In this document: piece by piece, positions 43,965 through 52,285 of the stretch
Layout of the letters: every line of letters begins with the position of its first letter
Numbering within the stretch: the first letter of the stretch is position 1
Origin: Candidatus Enterococcus huntleyi
GTDB taxonomy: Bacteria > Bacillota > Bacilli > Lactobacillales > Enterococcaceae
NCBI RefSeq assembly: GCF_009933175.1
Contig: NZ_MAEJ01000004.1
Coordinates: forward strand, 1 to 64,000
Reading direction: 5' to 3'
Length of the DNA: 64,000 bases
The notes under the pieces: generated by a model
What the model was told of the DNA's origin: nothing
Seen by the model: the letters and a program-made list of their open reading frames with translations, nothing else
The model's database searches: none
Program-made: the position numbers and the translations under genes

Positions 43965-43996
43965 GGGGGAGAATAGGTTTTTTCAGGCGCAACATT

Positions 43997-44030
43997 AAAG
44001 AGCGGCCCTCATCCAAAAGGTCCGCTCTTT
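43997..44030. terminator. Hairpin between convergent MarR and defence-module genes
   Basis: AAAGAGCGG (43997-44005) pairs with CCGCTCTTT (44022-44030). It lies between the MarR stop and the stop of the convergent TOPRIM gene and may serve both. Confidence 0.7.
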
Positions 44031-44032
44031 AC

Positions 44033-44608
44033 CTATATATATTTGATTGTTTGCTGTAGGCAATATTCTAATAGTATCTCCATATTCGTATTTTTGCATT
44101 TTTTACAGGCTTCGCAAAATTCCTCTATCTGTTTTCTATCAGCGCCACGAGCATCTGCTACAGGGAATACCGTTACATATTCTCCTTTTTTTGATTTAGT
44201 TTTTGCGTAAGGATAGCCCATATATTTCAAGACTTCTTCTAAGTTTCTATTATTATAAATAGGGACTATCTGATCTTTAAACCAATACTTATTAAACATA
44301 ATTTTATTTTTATAAGACTCTTGCGCACTCGTATCAGCATCATCCAAATCCATTATCATGAAAATTTTACAATTTATTATTTCTTTTTTATTACTCTCGA
44401 CAGAAGAAAAGCTATTTCTAAAATTCTTTATATTTTTAAATCTGAAATCTGTCAATAGATGATCCAATGACCCAATCTGTATACTAACTCTCCCTTTATT
44501 TCTAGCAATTAATTCTATTGGTAAACGCAGATTTGACTTAATAAATTGAGCGATGGTCAACTCACTTTTCCCATGAACAATAATAATTGCTTTTGTATTA
44601 TTACTCAT
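44033..44608 (-). CDS. TOPRIM-like partner protein of an ATPase defence module
   Basis: A 191-residue protein beginning MSNNTKAIIIVHGKSELTIA, where the glutamate fits the first TOPRIM motif. IFMIMDLDDAD (near residue 88) supplies the acidic DxD motif. The start ATG overlaps the last 8 bases of the ATPase gene and has GGAGAG upstream; the longer upstream frame is rejected. The gene pair (AAA ATPase plus small TOPRIM-like protein) resembles abortive infection modules such as AbiL (RloA/RloB-like) or the PARIS pair. I cannot tell which family applies without a search. Confidence 0.7.
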   Translation of the reverse strand: MSNNTKAIIIVHGKSELTIAQFIKSNLRLPIELIARNKGRVSIQIGSLDHLLTDFRFKNIKNFRNSFSSVESNKKEIINCKIFMIMDLDDADTSAQESYKNKIMFNKYWFKDQIVPIYNNRNLEEVLKYMGYPYAKTKSKKGEYVTVFPVADARGADRKQIEEFCEACKKCKNTNMEILLEYCLQQTIKYI

Positions 44609-45956
44609 GAACTCTCCACTGAATAATTTGATTGATTTCTTCAAAATCAATATCGCGAGGTAGCGGAATCCCTTCAAAAACACCTTTTAAATACTGATTC
44701 TGGAAATTATTATTTTGGGCTACTGTTCGATTGTCATAATCTCGTAGGCTTTTTATTTTTTTATTCCCTTCATAGTCAATTGTTATAAAGTAGACTGATT
44801 GCTTTGGCAACTCTTTCAATAGAAGGGTATCATGTGTCGTAAATACTAATTGCCCATTAATATCATCCGAAAGGCTATCTAACAAATGATTCATCAATAT
44901 ATCGTGTATGCCGTTATCAATTTCATCTATGAAACACACCCCTCCATCAACAACATTCAAAAAGAATGGAAGTATTTCCAAAAGTTTCTTTGTCCCTCTA
45001 GACTCTAAATTAACCGGTATATCCACAAGTTTCCCATAGATACTTTTCTTCAAATACAATTGATAGTCAATTTCATTGTTTGTCGTATTTTTTTTATAAA
45101 ACACATCTTTAATGTCTACATACAAACTAGAAAAATAGTTATATAAAATTTTCTCGGTTTTATCAATTTTTTCCTCGTCTGAGGACTTTACACTCCCTTT
45201 TGAAGACTCAGATAATATAGAAGCTTCTTGTGAAATGGTTGTATATGATTCTGTAGAAACCGAAATACTTGAAAAGAAAGTGATGACTTCTTTCAATCGA
45301 TCCTTAATATTTTTGTCAATATACGATTCATTAAATTCCTCTTCCATCGCCTTAAATATGGACATAAACGAATGTTTCCCCCAAAGCTTCTGTAGCCTAT
45401 TATCCAATTCTCTTCTCACATCTACCGTTAAAAATATGCTTTTATTCAAATAAGACGCAACTTCATTTGCTTTATTTTTCTCAATCGTGTAAACGTTACC
45501 AATCCTTTCGTTTATTGTGTAATCAAGCTGCTCTTTAACTAATGTATTATCCTGATCAAAAGTTACTATATATTTCCCTTTTCGATTTCCCTGTAACAAA
45601 AAAGAATATTCTAATTGCATATTGCTTTTTATGCCGATCGTTTTTGTTTTATCTATTATTTTTTTTATATTTGAAAATTGAGTGGCTTGAATAAAGTCAG
45701 ACAGTCCACCCTGCTCATCGATCAAAGACAACTCTTTTTTTTCCGCCAGTGCATTGAATTTATTTACTGTATTACTACGTTCGACTGTATCCATTGATAA
45801 TCTTAATATTCCAAATGCTTCGATGAGGCTAGATTTCCCTGAACCATTTTCACCATAGATTGCGATAAGCTTCTTAGGGCTATTCAATGATTCTGTCATA
45901 TCAAAAAAGATTCGATTAAAAGATTTGAAATTCTCTAAAACCAATTCTGTAAACAT
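44601..45956 (-). CDS. AAA ATPase (AAA_15/AAA_21, OLD-like) of a two-gene defence module
   Basis: A 451-residue ABC/SMC-type ATPase. Walker A IYGENGSGKSSLIEAF lies near residue 34, Walker B GGVCFIDEIDNGI near 337, and the histidine switch LVFTTHDTLLL near 366. The middle is long and AT-rich coding with a coiled, charged region. ATG 45956 (MFTELVLENFKSF) is chosen because it starts the ATPase fold and AAAGGG lies 8-13 nt upstream. It is coupled by overlap to the TOPRIM-like gene. The AT-rich codon usage differs from the core genes, consistent with transfer. Confidence 0.82.
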   Translation of the reverse strand: MFTELVLENFKSFNRIFFDMTESLNSPKKLIAIYGENGSGKSSLIEAFGILRLSMDTVERSNTVNKFNALAEKKELSLIDEQGGLSDFIQATQFSNIKKIIDKTKTIGIKSNMQLEYSFLLQGNRKGKYIVTFDQDNTLVKEQLDYTINERIGNVYTIEKNKANEVASYLNKSIFLTVDVRRELDNRLQKLWGKHSFMSIFKAMEEEFNESYIDKNIKDRLKEVITFFSSISVSTESYTTISQEASILSESSKGSVKSSDEEKIDKTEKILYNYFSSLYVDIKDVFYKKNTTNNEIDYQLYLKKSIYGKLVDIPVNLESRGTKKLLEILPFFLNVVDGGVCFIDEIDNGIHDILMNHLLDSLSDDINGQLVFTTHDTLLLKELPKQSVYFITIDYEGNKKIKSLRDYDNRTVAQNNNFQNQYLKGVFEGIPLPRDIDFEEINQIIQWRVHE

Positions 45957-46353
45957 GCTAACCACCCTTTCTGATACAAAGTGTACGCTTATTAAACTTT
46001 AATTACAATTTTTAATCTACTTTAAAACAAATAATCCTAAATTCTATCGAGTTCAATCAGAAAAGCCTGTCCAAAAATGAATTTTTCCGTAGTTTGTCCC
46101 TCTCTTGGAAAAACTTATCTGAAAAAGTACCAATTTCCGTTTTTTTTTGATAAATTTCTGTAGAAATCATGGGATACTGCCAATTTTGGATTCTTTCAGT
46201 ATACTTAATTTTCAGAGCTTCAGATCCTCAACTTTTCATATTCACAGCTCCTTTGATACACTTTTTTATAATCCATATATGTCTTCTCCTCTTTACTTCA
46301 CACAAAAACATGCCGATATTCTCATAAATTTTCTACTAATAAAACAAAGTGGT
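45957..46353. other. Gene-free region before the second ECF-S/WYL cassette
   Basis: About 400 bp of AT-rich DNA. Small frames here have no ribosome binding site. No terminator or repeat was recognised apart from the promoter element that starts at 46354. Confidence 0.4.
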
Positions 46354-46382
46354 CATAATATGCATAGGTTGTCCTGTATAAT
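46354..46382 (+). promoter_or_regulatory. Regulon promoter site 3 (second ECF-S/WYL cassette)
   Basis: CATAATATG (46354-46362), CATAGGT, TATAAT (46377-46382) at the same 14-nt spacing. Downstream, TATAATAGAACTGTAG and TTATAAAAA are shared with site 1. Confidence 0.75.
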
Positions 46383-46414
46383 AGAACTGTAGTTATAAAA
46401 AAGGAGGTTTTTTA

Positions 46415-47020
46415 ATGCAACAAAACTCGCTCAGAATTTTTACCTTATGCGCGATGGCGGTCTGTATCAACGTCATACTCGGATCGATTATTACGCTCAC
46501 TCATATCCCTTTTCTATTTTTAGATTCGCTGGGGACAATCTTTATTGCAGCAAATTTTAAGATGAGATATGGCGTCATCACTGGTCTATGCACCAATTTA
46601 TTGTTAGCACTTATTCATGGTCCGTTGGCTCTGCCATTTGGTTTAGTTAGCCTGACTATCGCCATTGTCACCACTCTCTGCACGCGGAAGAAATTCACTT
46701 ATGGAACAGCGATTGTAACAGGAATTTTACTGGTCGTGATCGGTTCTCTGGTGAGTGCTCCGATTCGGGTGATTTTGTATGGCGGCTTCGGTGGCTTACA
46801 TAAATCTGTCTCAGATGTCCTCGTTTTTTCTATCCAAGCGACCGGTCGAAAAGCGATTACTGCCGCTTACTTTGGCGCTGTAACTGACGGTATTTTGGAT
46901 AAAATCATCTCGTGCCTATTGGTTGTTTGGTTGAGTAATTTGCCTCAGATAAAACGATTGCTTCGTTCATTTTCTCTCACAAAGGAGGAGGCTTATGAAT
47001 GGTCAAAAGAGAATTCTTAA
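46415..47020 (+). CDS. ECF-transporter S-component-like membrane protein (copy 2)
   Basis: A 201-residue paralogue of the protein at 25876-26481, collinear over the full length and roughly 85% identical, with the same DSLGTIFIAANFKMRYGVI and APIRVILYGGFGG motifs. AAGGAGG precedes the ATG. It overlaps the next gene by 26 bp, exactly as in copy 1. Third codon positions are much richer in G and C than in copy 1 (for example GCGATGGCGGTCTGTATC against GCTATGGCTGTATGTATA), so the two copies did not arise by a recent local duplication. Confidence 0.75.
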   Translation: MQQNSLRIFTLCAMAVCINVILGSIITLTHIPFLFLDSLGTIFIAANFKMRYGVITGLCTNLLLALIHGPLALPFGLVSLTIAIVTTLCTRKKFTYGTAIVTGILLVVIGSLVSAPIRVILYGGFGGLHKSVSDVLVFSIQATGRKAITAAYFGAVTDGILDKIISCLLVVWLSNLPQIKRLLRSFSLTKEEAYEWSKENS

Positions 47021-48002
47021 GATTTTTATTCAATTACTGAGTGGCGCAACTTTGACAAAAAAAGAGCTAATCGACACTTATCAGAAACAAGGGAGTACCA
47101 TTCAGCGGGACATGATGATTATTGAAGATGTCCTTGATGAAAACTTGCGTAGCCCCGTCAATGCCCCTAGTCTTGGCACCCTTACGCGCGAGGGGAAAGG
47201 CACTTATCATCTACCAGATTACGTCAAAAAGAATTTTTTAACCGATGACGAATTGCTTGCCACTTTAAAAATATTATTTGCCAGTCGCGCTTTTAACTCA
47301 GAAGAAATGACGAATTTCATCGATAAATTTCATGATATGTCCAAGCATAAACGACGTGTGCGCCAGTTTATTGCCAATGAGGAACTGTATTATCACGGAG
47401 TTTCAGAAGTTACTCTGCTTGATCGAATCAATTTTATTTATGACGCAATCTCAGAAAATAAAATGGTCGAATTTGAGTATACGAAATGTGGTGAAACCCG
47501 GACATTTCAACGGGTACCCAATGCGGTGCACTTCTCTGATTTATATTTCTTTATGTTGTCCGCTTCACACACGGCTCAAGATGATGCAGATTTTTCAGCA
47601 TTAAATAAATTCCGTATCAATAATATGGTCAATCCAAGAATTGTTTCAGCCAAAAATAAAATGAATTATCGCGACCGCTTTGAAAGTGGTGCGTTGAGAA
47701 ATCAAACAGCTCATCTCCCCTTTCTAGGCAATCCCATTACCATGGTGCTTGATTTTTATTTTGATCCAGTCTATGTGTTAGATCGTTTCCCTAATTCTAA
47801 AATTATTAAAGAAAATCAGGACGGTAGTTTTCGTATCGAGGTTGAAGCGAATGATGGCTATGGCGTGAAGATGTGGCTACTTAGCCAAGGCGACATGGTA
47901 AAAGTACTCTCGCCAAATCACATCAAGGAGTACATTATCCAAGATATGATTGGCGCCTTAAGTTATTACGGCTATGAAGTAACGACTCCAGAGGATAGTT
48001 GA
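46995..48002 (+). CDS. WYL-domain transcriptional regulator (copy 2)
   Basis: A 335-residue paralogue of the regulator at 26456-27463, of identical length and with the same HTH, WYL-type core and C-terminal extension (FFMLSASHTAQDD, NFLTDDELLATLKILFASRAF). It overlaps the membrane gene by 26 bp, with GGAGGAG as its site. Differences cluster in the N-terminal HTH region (TLTKKELIDTYQKQGS against TLYKKDLIEEYQKKGS), yet the promoter elements are nearly the same, so cross-regulation is possible. Confidence 0.85.
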   Translation: MNGQKRILKIFIQLLSGATLTKKELIDTYQKQGSTIQRDMMIIEDVLDENLRSPVNAPSLGTLTREGKGTYHLPDYVKKNFLTDDELLATLKILFASRAFNSEEMTNFIDKFHDMSKHKRRVRQFIANEELYYHGVSEVTLLDRINFIYDAISENKMVEFEYTKCGETRTFQRVPNAVHFSDLYFFMLSASHTAQDDADFSALNKFRINNMVNPRIVSAKNKMNYRDRFESGALRNQTAHLPFLGNPITMVLDFYFDPVYVLDRFPNSKIIKENQDGSFRIEVEANDGYGVKMWLLSQGDMVKVLSPNHIKEYIIQDMIGALSYYGYEVTTPEDS

Positions 48003-48020
48003 AAAACTATCTTCTTTTTT
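47992..48020 (+). terminator. Terminator overlapping the stop codon of WYL copy 2
   Basis: AGGATAGTT pairs with AACTATCTT across GAAA, followed by CTTTTTTT. It is positioned as in copy 1. Confidence 0.85.
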
Positions 48021-48040
48021 TATCCGATAATCCAACTATT

Positions 48041-48069
48041 CATAATATGCATACGTCATTTTGTACAAT
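48041..48069 (+). promoter_or_regulatory. Regulon promoter site 4 (in front of the 181-aa protein)
   Basis: CATAATATG (48041-48049), CATACGT, TACAAT (48064-48069) with the constant 14-nt spacing. It lies 20 bp after the terminator of WYL copy 2, so the next gene has its own start point. Confidence 0.7.
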
Positions 48070-48154
48070 AGAACTAATACGAAATAGGAACATTAAACGA
48101 AGCAAAAATCGTCAAACGTCTGATAAATAACTGAAAGAATGGAGTCAAATAACT

Positions 48155-48700
48155 ATGAAGAACACCGAGTCGAAAAGTGAAAATATGAAAAGTTTGTTAT
48201 TAGATAGAGCACTTCTTGAAGAGCAACAACTAAAATCCTCTATTTGGGCGGTGCCTATAAAGCCCTATTTGAATAAAAAAGCTCGAGAATTACAGAAAAG
48301 TGAACCTAATAAATACAAAGAGCTAGTGAAGGCCCAAGCGAGTATTAAACGAATTATAGAAAAGGTTATAAATAACGTCCCTCTAACTGCTCATGAGCAA
48401 GCAGATTTAAAGATAAGAGTGCTAGGCGATTGGCCAATTAATAAGGAAAATGCGGAAGGAATCGAAACTTTGGTGGCTGTCTATTATCACGAGAAAAAGC
48501 AAGTAGTTATTGCTATTTATGAAGTCTCTGCTACAGATATAATTGAAGTCTCAAATACTTCTAAACAGCAACGCCGCAGATGGCTCGATGGCCAAGCAGT
48601 TGATTGTTTAAGAGGCTTTGAGGAATATAAACTTCCTCTAGTAATTGACCAGTTGAGTCCCCATATGAATCGGGCACAAAAACTATTTTTCAAAAAATAA
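48155..48700 (+). CDS. Protein of unknown function, 181 aa, under the regulon promoter
   Basis: A soluble, charged protein without signal peptide or membrane segment. I do not recognise it. The N-terminal half is helical and lysine-rich (ELQKSEPNKYKELVKAQASI); the C-terminal half contains VAVYYHEKKQVVIAIYEVS and RRRWLDGQAVDCLRGFEEY. A GGAG lies 12 nt before the ATG; an internal start at the eleventh codon is possible. Transcription from promoter site 4 would give a leader of about 80 nt. The shared promoter element suggests it works with the WYL/ECF-S cassette or the large surface protein. Confidence 0.65.
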   Translation: MKNTESKSENMKSLLLDRALLEEQQLKSSIWAVPIKPYLNKKARELQKSEPNKYKELVKAQASIKRIIEKVINNVPLTAHEQADLKIRVLGDWPINKENAEGIETLVAVYYHEKKQVVIAIYEVSATDIIEVSNTSKQQRRRWLDGQAVDCLRGFEEYKLPLVIDQLSPHMNRAQKLFFKK

Positions 48701-48784
48701 CTAACCGTGCGAACTGTCTAGTTGAACCGTTAGTTTAGGTACATAAAAATAACAATGAATAAATGATAAAGTTGGAAATTACAC

Positions 48785-50629
48785 ATGGAAAAACAAAAAA
48801 GAATACACAGCAGTCGCTACATCACCGGCTTCGATGGGATTCGTTCACTAGCGGTGATTGGCGTAATTTTCTATCACCTGCTTCCTTCGACAATGAAGGG
48901 TGGCTATCTAGGTGTGCCCATTTTCTTAACCGTGTCAGGTTATTTAATTACTGACTTATTGTGTCAAGAATGGACTCAGAATCAACGTATTGCTATCGGC
49001 CAGTTTTATGTGCGGCGCCTAAAACGTCTGCACCCAAGCCTACTCTTTCTATTAATCTCAAGCTCGGCCTACATCACGCTATTTCAACGGAATTTATTAG
49101 TAAATTTGCGAGAAACAGTTTTTAGCGCACTCGTTTATTTAAATAATTGGTGGCAAATCAATCACGGGCTCTCTTATTTTGACCGCTTTACCAATGAATC
49201 GCCGTTTACGCATATTTGGTCCCTAGCGGTTGAAGGACAGAATTACCTGATTTGGCCCATTCTCTTTTATCTATTAATGAAATATATTCAGAGACGAGGC
49301 TGGATTTTCTATACTATTCTAGCCCTTTCCGTACTCTCAGCCATCTCTATGGCCATGTTCTACTCGCCAACAATTGATCCGACCAGGGCCTATTACGGAA
49401 CAGATACACGCTTTTTCTCGATTGGGCTAGGTAATGCATTAGCACTTGTTTGGCCAAGCACTCGATTAAAACAGGAAATTCCACGACAGGCAAAACGCCT
49501 AATGAATGGTCTAGGCAGCGCGTCATTTTTACTGTTGGCATTGGCGTTTCTATTCCTGGATGCAAATAAACCGTTTGTATATTATGGAGGTATGTTTCTA
49601 ATCAGCTTACTTTCAGTCATTTTAGTTGCCGTAACCGCACATCCAGGAGCTAGCCTGAATAAGTGGCTGACCAATCCAGTCTTCACTTGGATAGGCAAAC
49701 GGAGCTACGCCATTTATTTATATCAATTTCCGGTAATGATTTTTTATGAAGCAAAGATCACTAATTTAGGCGAACATGTGTGGCTGCATGCCGTTATTGA
49801 ACTGGGCGTGATCCTCGTGATGAGTGAATTATCCTACCGCTTTATCGAGCAGCCCTTTAGTAAATTTGAGTATGCCCATTTAGGGACAAAATTAAGACGG
49901 TTACTGCGCGCACCACTGTTTTCAAGAAAGAGAATACTCTTTTCCCTTTCAAGCTTAGTGCTATTAGCGGCCGCTTTCGGCTGGGTGACCGCACCCAAAC
50001 GGACACTGACTGCAGATCAATTGGCGCTTCAACAGCAAATTTCTGAGAATAAGAAAGTCGCGGACAAAACGAAAACAGACAATCAAGAGGAAGTTATCGC
50101 GCAAGCCGCAACAAAGACAGAAAAAATAACCCCTGAGCAGGCAAAAAATCTACCTATCACGCTCTTTGGCGATTCACTAGCGATTGGCGCGACAGCTGAT
50201 TTCCAGGAGGTTTTCCCGAATATTGTTGTAGATGGCGAGATTGGTCGACAAGTCTATGCGAGCCCACCAATGATTCAATCTCTGATTGACCAAGACTTAT
50301 TGGAAGAGACTGTTTTAGTTATTTTAGGCACAAATGGTTCATTTACAGAAGAGCAGCTAGACAATGTTATGAAAAAATTTGGTGAACGTCAGGTGTACTG
50401 GGTCAATGCGCGCATTCCCACTAAACGTTGGCAAAATGAAGTGAATGTTATGCTAGAAGCGGCCAAAGATAAATACGATAATCTAGTCGTAATAGATTGG
50501 TACAGTTATAGTAATGCCCATGAAGAATGGTTCCGCGAAGATCGTGCCCACCCCAATGAAGAAGGAATGGAAAAGTATGTGTCCTTCGTTTCCGAGAAAT
50601 TAATAGCGGACATGACAACTACAGATTAA
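48785..50629 (+). CDS. oatA: OatA-type peptidoglycan O-acetyltransferase
   Basis: A 614-residue membrane acetyltransferase. The N-terminal acyltransferase_3 domain begins YITGFDGIRSLAVIGVIFYHL (near residue 12) and spans about ten membrane helices to residue 380. A linker follows, then a C-terminal extracellular SGNH domain with the nucleophile region TLFGDSLAIGA (near 460) and the Asp/His pair in REDRAHPNEEGMEKYV (near 592). OatA acetylates muramic acid and gives lysozyme resistance (family knowledge). The ribosome binding site is weak. Its stop overlaps the stop of the convergent toxin remnant. Confidence 0.9.
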   Translation: MEKQKRIHSSRYITGFDGIRSLAVIGVIFYHLLPSTMKGGYLGVPIFLTVSGYLITDLLCQEWTQNQRIAIGQFYVRRLKRLHPSLLFLLISSSAYITLFQRNLLVNLRETVFSALVYLNNWWQINHGLSYFDRFTNESPFTHIWSLAVEGQNYLIWPILFYLLMKYIQRRGWIFYTILALSVLSAISMAMFYSPTIDPTRAYYGTDTRFFSIGLGNALALVWPSTRLKQEIPRQAKRLMNGLGSASFLLLALAFLFLDANKPFVYYGGMFLISLLSVILVAVTAHPGASLNKWLTNPVFTWIGKRSYAIYLYQFPVMIFYEAKITNLGEHVWLHAVIELGVILVMSELSYRFIEQPFSKFEYAHLGTKLRRLLRAPLFSRKRILFSLSSLVLLAAAFGWVTAPKRTLTADQLALQQQISENKKVADKTKTDNQEEVIAQAATKTEKITPEQAKNLPITLFGDSLAIGATADFQEVFPNIVVDGEIGRQVYASPPMIQSLIDQDLLEETVLVILGTNGSFTEEQLDNVMKKFGERQVYWVNARIPTKRWQNEVNVMLEAAKDKYDNLVVIDWYSYSNAHEEWFREDRAHPNEEGMEKYVSFVSEKLIADMTTTD

Positions 50630-50901
50630 AGAAGCTGATTGTGCTTACCTGTTCTAACCAACACTAATACTAACTCTTGATGTTGTATTTTATAGATAAG
50701 TAACCAATCAGCTTCTATGTGTAGTTCTCTATAGCTTTTCCAATCTCCAAACAAATTATTATCTTTATATTTTGTTTTTAGGATATCAGTATCATTCTCT
50801 ACGATACATGTAATTGCCATCTTCAACTTTCTCATATCAAAGTTTTTCTTTTTATAAATTTTAAAATCTCACTTAAATTTGAGCGCTCGGTCAATTCTCA
50901 T
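50626..50901 (-). pseudogene. YafQ/RelE-type toxin gene with a premature stop
   Basis: Reading from ATG 50901, the frame MRIDRALKFK is interrupted by TGA at 50869-50871 and then continues DFKIYKKKNFDMRKLK... to LLIYKIQHQELVLVLVRTGKH, the C-terminal signature of YafQ toxins (DWLLIYxxxxxxLxLxRTGxH). A single change of CGA to TGA explains the stop. An internal ATG at 50835 leaves only 69 residues, lacking the N-terminal helices, so activity is doubtful. It partly overlaps the antitoxin remnant. Confidence 0.8.
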
Positions 50902-50953
50902 TTAGTTCCTCCCAAAGCTCATCTACCGAATTAAACGAGGCAAGAATTCCCAA
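50891..50953 (-). pseudogene. C-terminal remnant of a RelB/DinJ-type antitoxin
   Basis: About 20 codons, LGILASFNSVDELWEELNEN, ending in TGA at 50891, typical of the toxin-binding tail of RelB/DinJ antitoxins. The N-terminal DNA-binding part is missing. It follows directly in frame after the stop of the JetD-like fragment, so a deletion probably joined the two. Confidence 0.65.
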
Positions 50954-51648
50954 TCATTCCGCGAACTCCCACTCAATTTCATCCATCAATTCAGTCAAAA
51001 ATCCTTCTTGCAAGGCTATTTGGTGGGTAACTTTAATCTTTTCTGCTACCGGAGCAAGCCTTGGATCTTGAATTCGTTGCAGTTGCTTAATCCGAGCTGC
51101 ACTGAGTTCACTTTTTGTCGCTATTTTTTGATAGGTTGCCAGATTCATCGCAATGGTTTGTAAATGTTCAGGGAACGCGTCTATTAATCTTTGTACCATA
51201 AACAAGCCCTCTGGATCCATATCCCCCACGTAATACAATTGCGTCTGACTTTCAACTAATTTACGTAGCATTCGCCAGACTGCGTAGATAAACTGGCCGC
51301 TGGAGCAGAGAATCGGCACTTCAAGTAATAAGTCCCCCTGGATAGAAAAGACGCCAGAGTTTTCAACAATTAGCACTCTATCACTAGTAAAAGGTCGGAT
51401 CTCGGTCATCCGCAAAATTTCTTTCAATGGAATATTCCAAGAACATCCTTCTATGCATGATTGCCACCACATCTCATTGATTACGCTATTCTTACTAGCA
51501 ACTAATCCTCTAGCCGCCACATAATTCATCATGTCGTCTCTCAATAAGTAAAATTCTTCCAGCACCTCTGTAAACAATTTTCTTGTTGCTTATCGAAGAC
51601 ATGGGCATCGCCTGTTTGTTGGTAGGCAAACACTGGGATACGCACAAA
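50954..51648 (-). pseudogene. Wadjet JetD-like (DUF2399/TIGR02679) C-terminal fragment with a frameshift
   Basis: The main frame (from about 51577 down) reads EVLEEFYLLRDDMMNYVAARG.., VLIVENSGVFSIQ, LCSSGQFIYAVWRML and LYYVGDMDPEGL, the TOPRIM-like C-terminal domain of DUF2399 proteins. A second frame just upstream (51579-51648) reads RIPVFAYQQTGDAHVFDKQQE, also typical of that family, but is out of phase; adding one base near 51580 would join them. The N-terminal part and the other three Wadjet genes are absent. The TTG that opens the longest frame is not a real start. Confidence 0.7.
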
Positions 51649-51742
51649 CTACTACGGTGATTCCTTTAGTTCATCTGAATTCCTTACTTATAGTTATCTA
51701 CCATGCCTCCAAGCTAGCAGGTTTGGCATCAATCCAGCTAAT

Positions 51743-52285
51743 CTATAGCGATTGCTCTCTTTCATCCACCAATGCCAACACTTCTACCATGCTAATTGGT
51801 GCAAAATGAATCATATCTACTCCAACATTGACAGCATTAGCTCCTAAATATTGTGCGAAATAATCCGGCTTCGAATTATGCACGTGCCCATATAGATGAA
51901 TAGACTGTTTATAATAGCCATCCCACTCCAAAATAGGATAGTGAAACAACACGAATCTCACTTTATTTTCCTTAAATGAATAGTAATCCTTCACCCACTC
52001 AAACAGAGAAAGATCAAAATCTGGATCATTCAAGTACTTCTCATGATTCCCTTTGACTAGATATTTTTTCCCACGCAACTTTTTCAAAATCTGATTCGCT
52101 TGGGCACCGGTTCCCTTATAGACAAAATCACCTAAAATATAGACTTCATCCTTTGGTGACTTCACGACACTATTCCAATTATTAATCAATGCTCGATTCA
52201 TCTCTTCCACATTCTCAAAGGGTCGATTGCTAAACTCAATCACTGCTTCATGGTAAAAATGGGTATCTGCAATAAAATATTTCAT
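51743..52285 (-). CDS. Calcineurin-like metallophosphoesterase
   Basis: A 180-residue phosphoesterase. Metal-binding motifs are visible in order: FIADTHFYH (residue 4), VYILGDFVYKG (near 49), LVKGNHEKYL (near 76), FVLFHYPI (near 112) and LYGHVHNSK (near 131). The start MKYFIADTHF is chosen over an in-frame start five codons upstream because the fold begins there. It is close to phage-related and core YfcE/MPP phosphoesterases; the substrate cannot be predicted. It has no obvious operon partner. Confidence 0.85.
   Translation of the reverse strand: MKYFIADTHFYHEAVIEFSNRPFENVEEMNRALINNWNSVVKSPKDEVYILGDFVYKGTGAQANQILKKLRGKKYLVKGNHEKYLNDPDFDLSLFEWVKDYYSFKENKVRFVLFHYPILEWDGYYKQSIHLYGHVHNSKPDYFAQYLGANAVNVGVDMIHFAPISMVEVLALVDEREQSL

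Noticed and set aside
46147-46392. 81-codon plus-strand frame upstream of the second ECF-S gene
   Set aside because: No ribosome binding site, and it runs through the conserved promoter element, so it is a chance frame.
51577-51577. TTG start of an intact JetD-like gene
   Set aside because: Homologous sequence continues upstream in another frame across 51579-51648, so the reading frame is broken there and not initiated.
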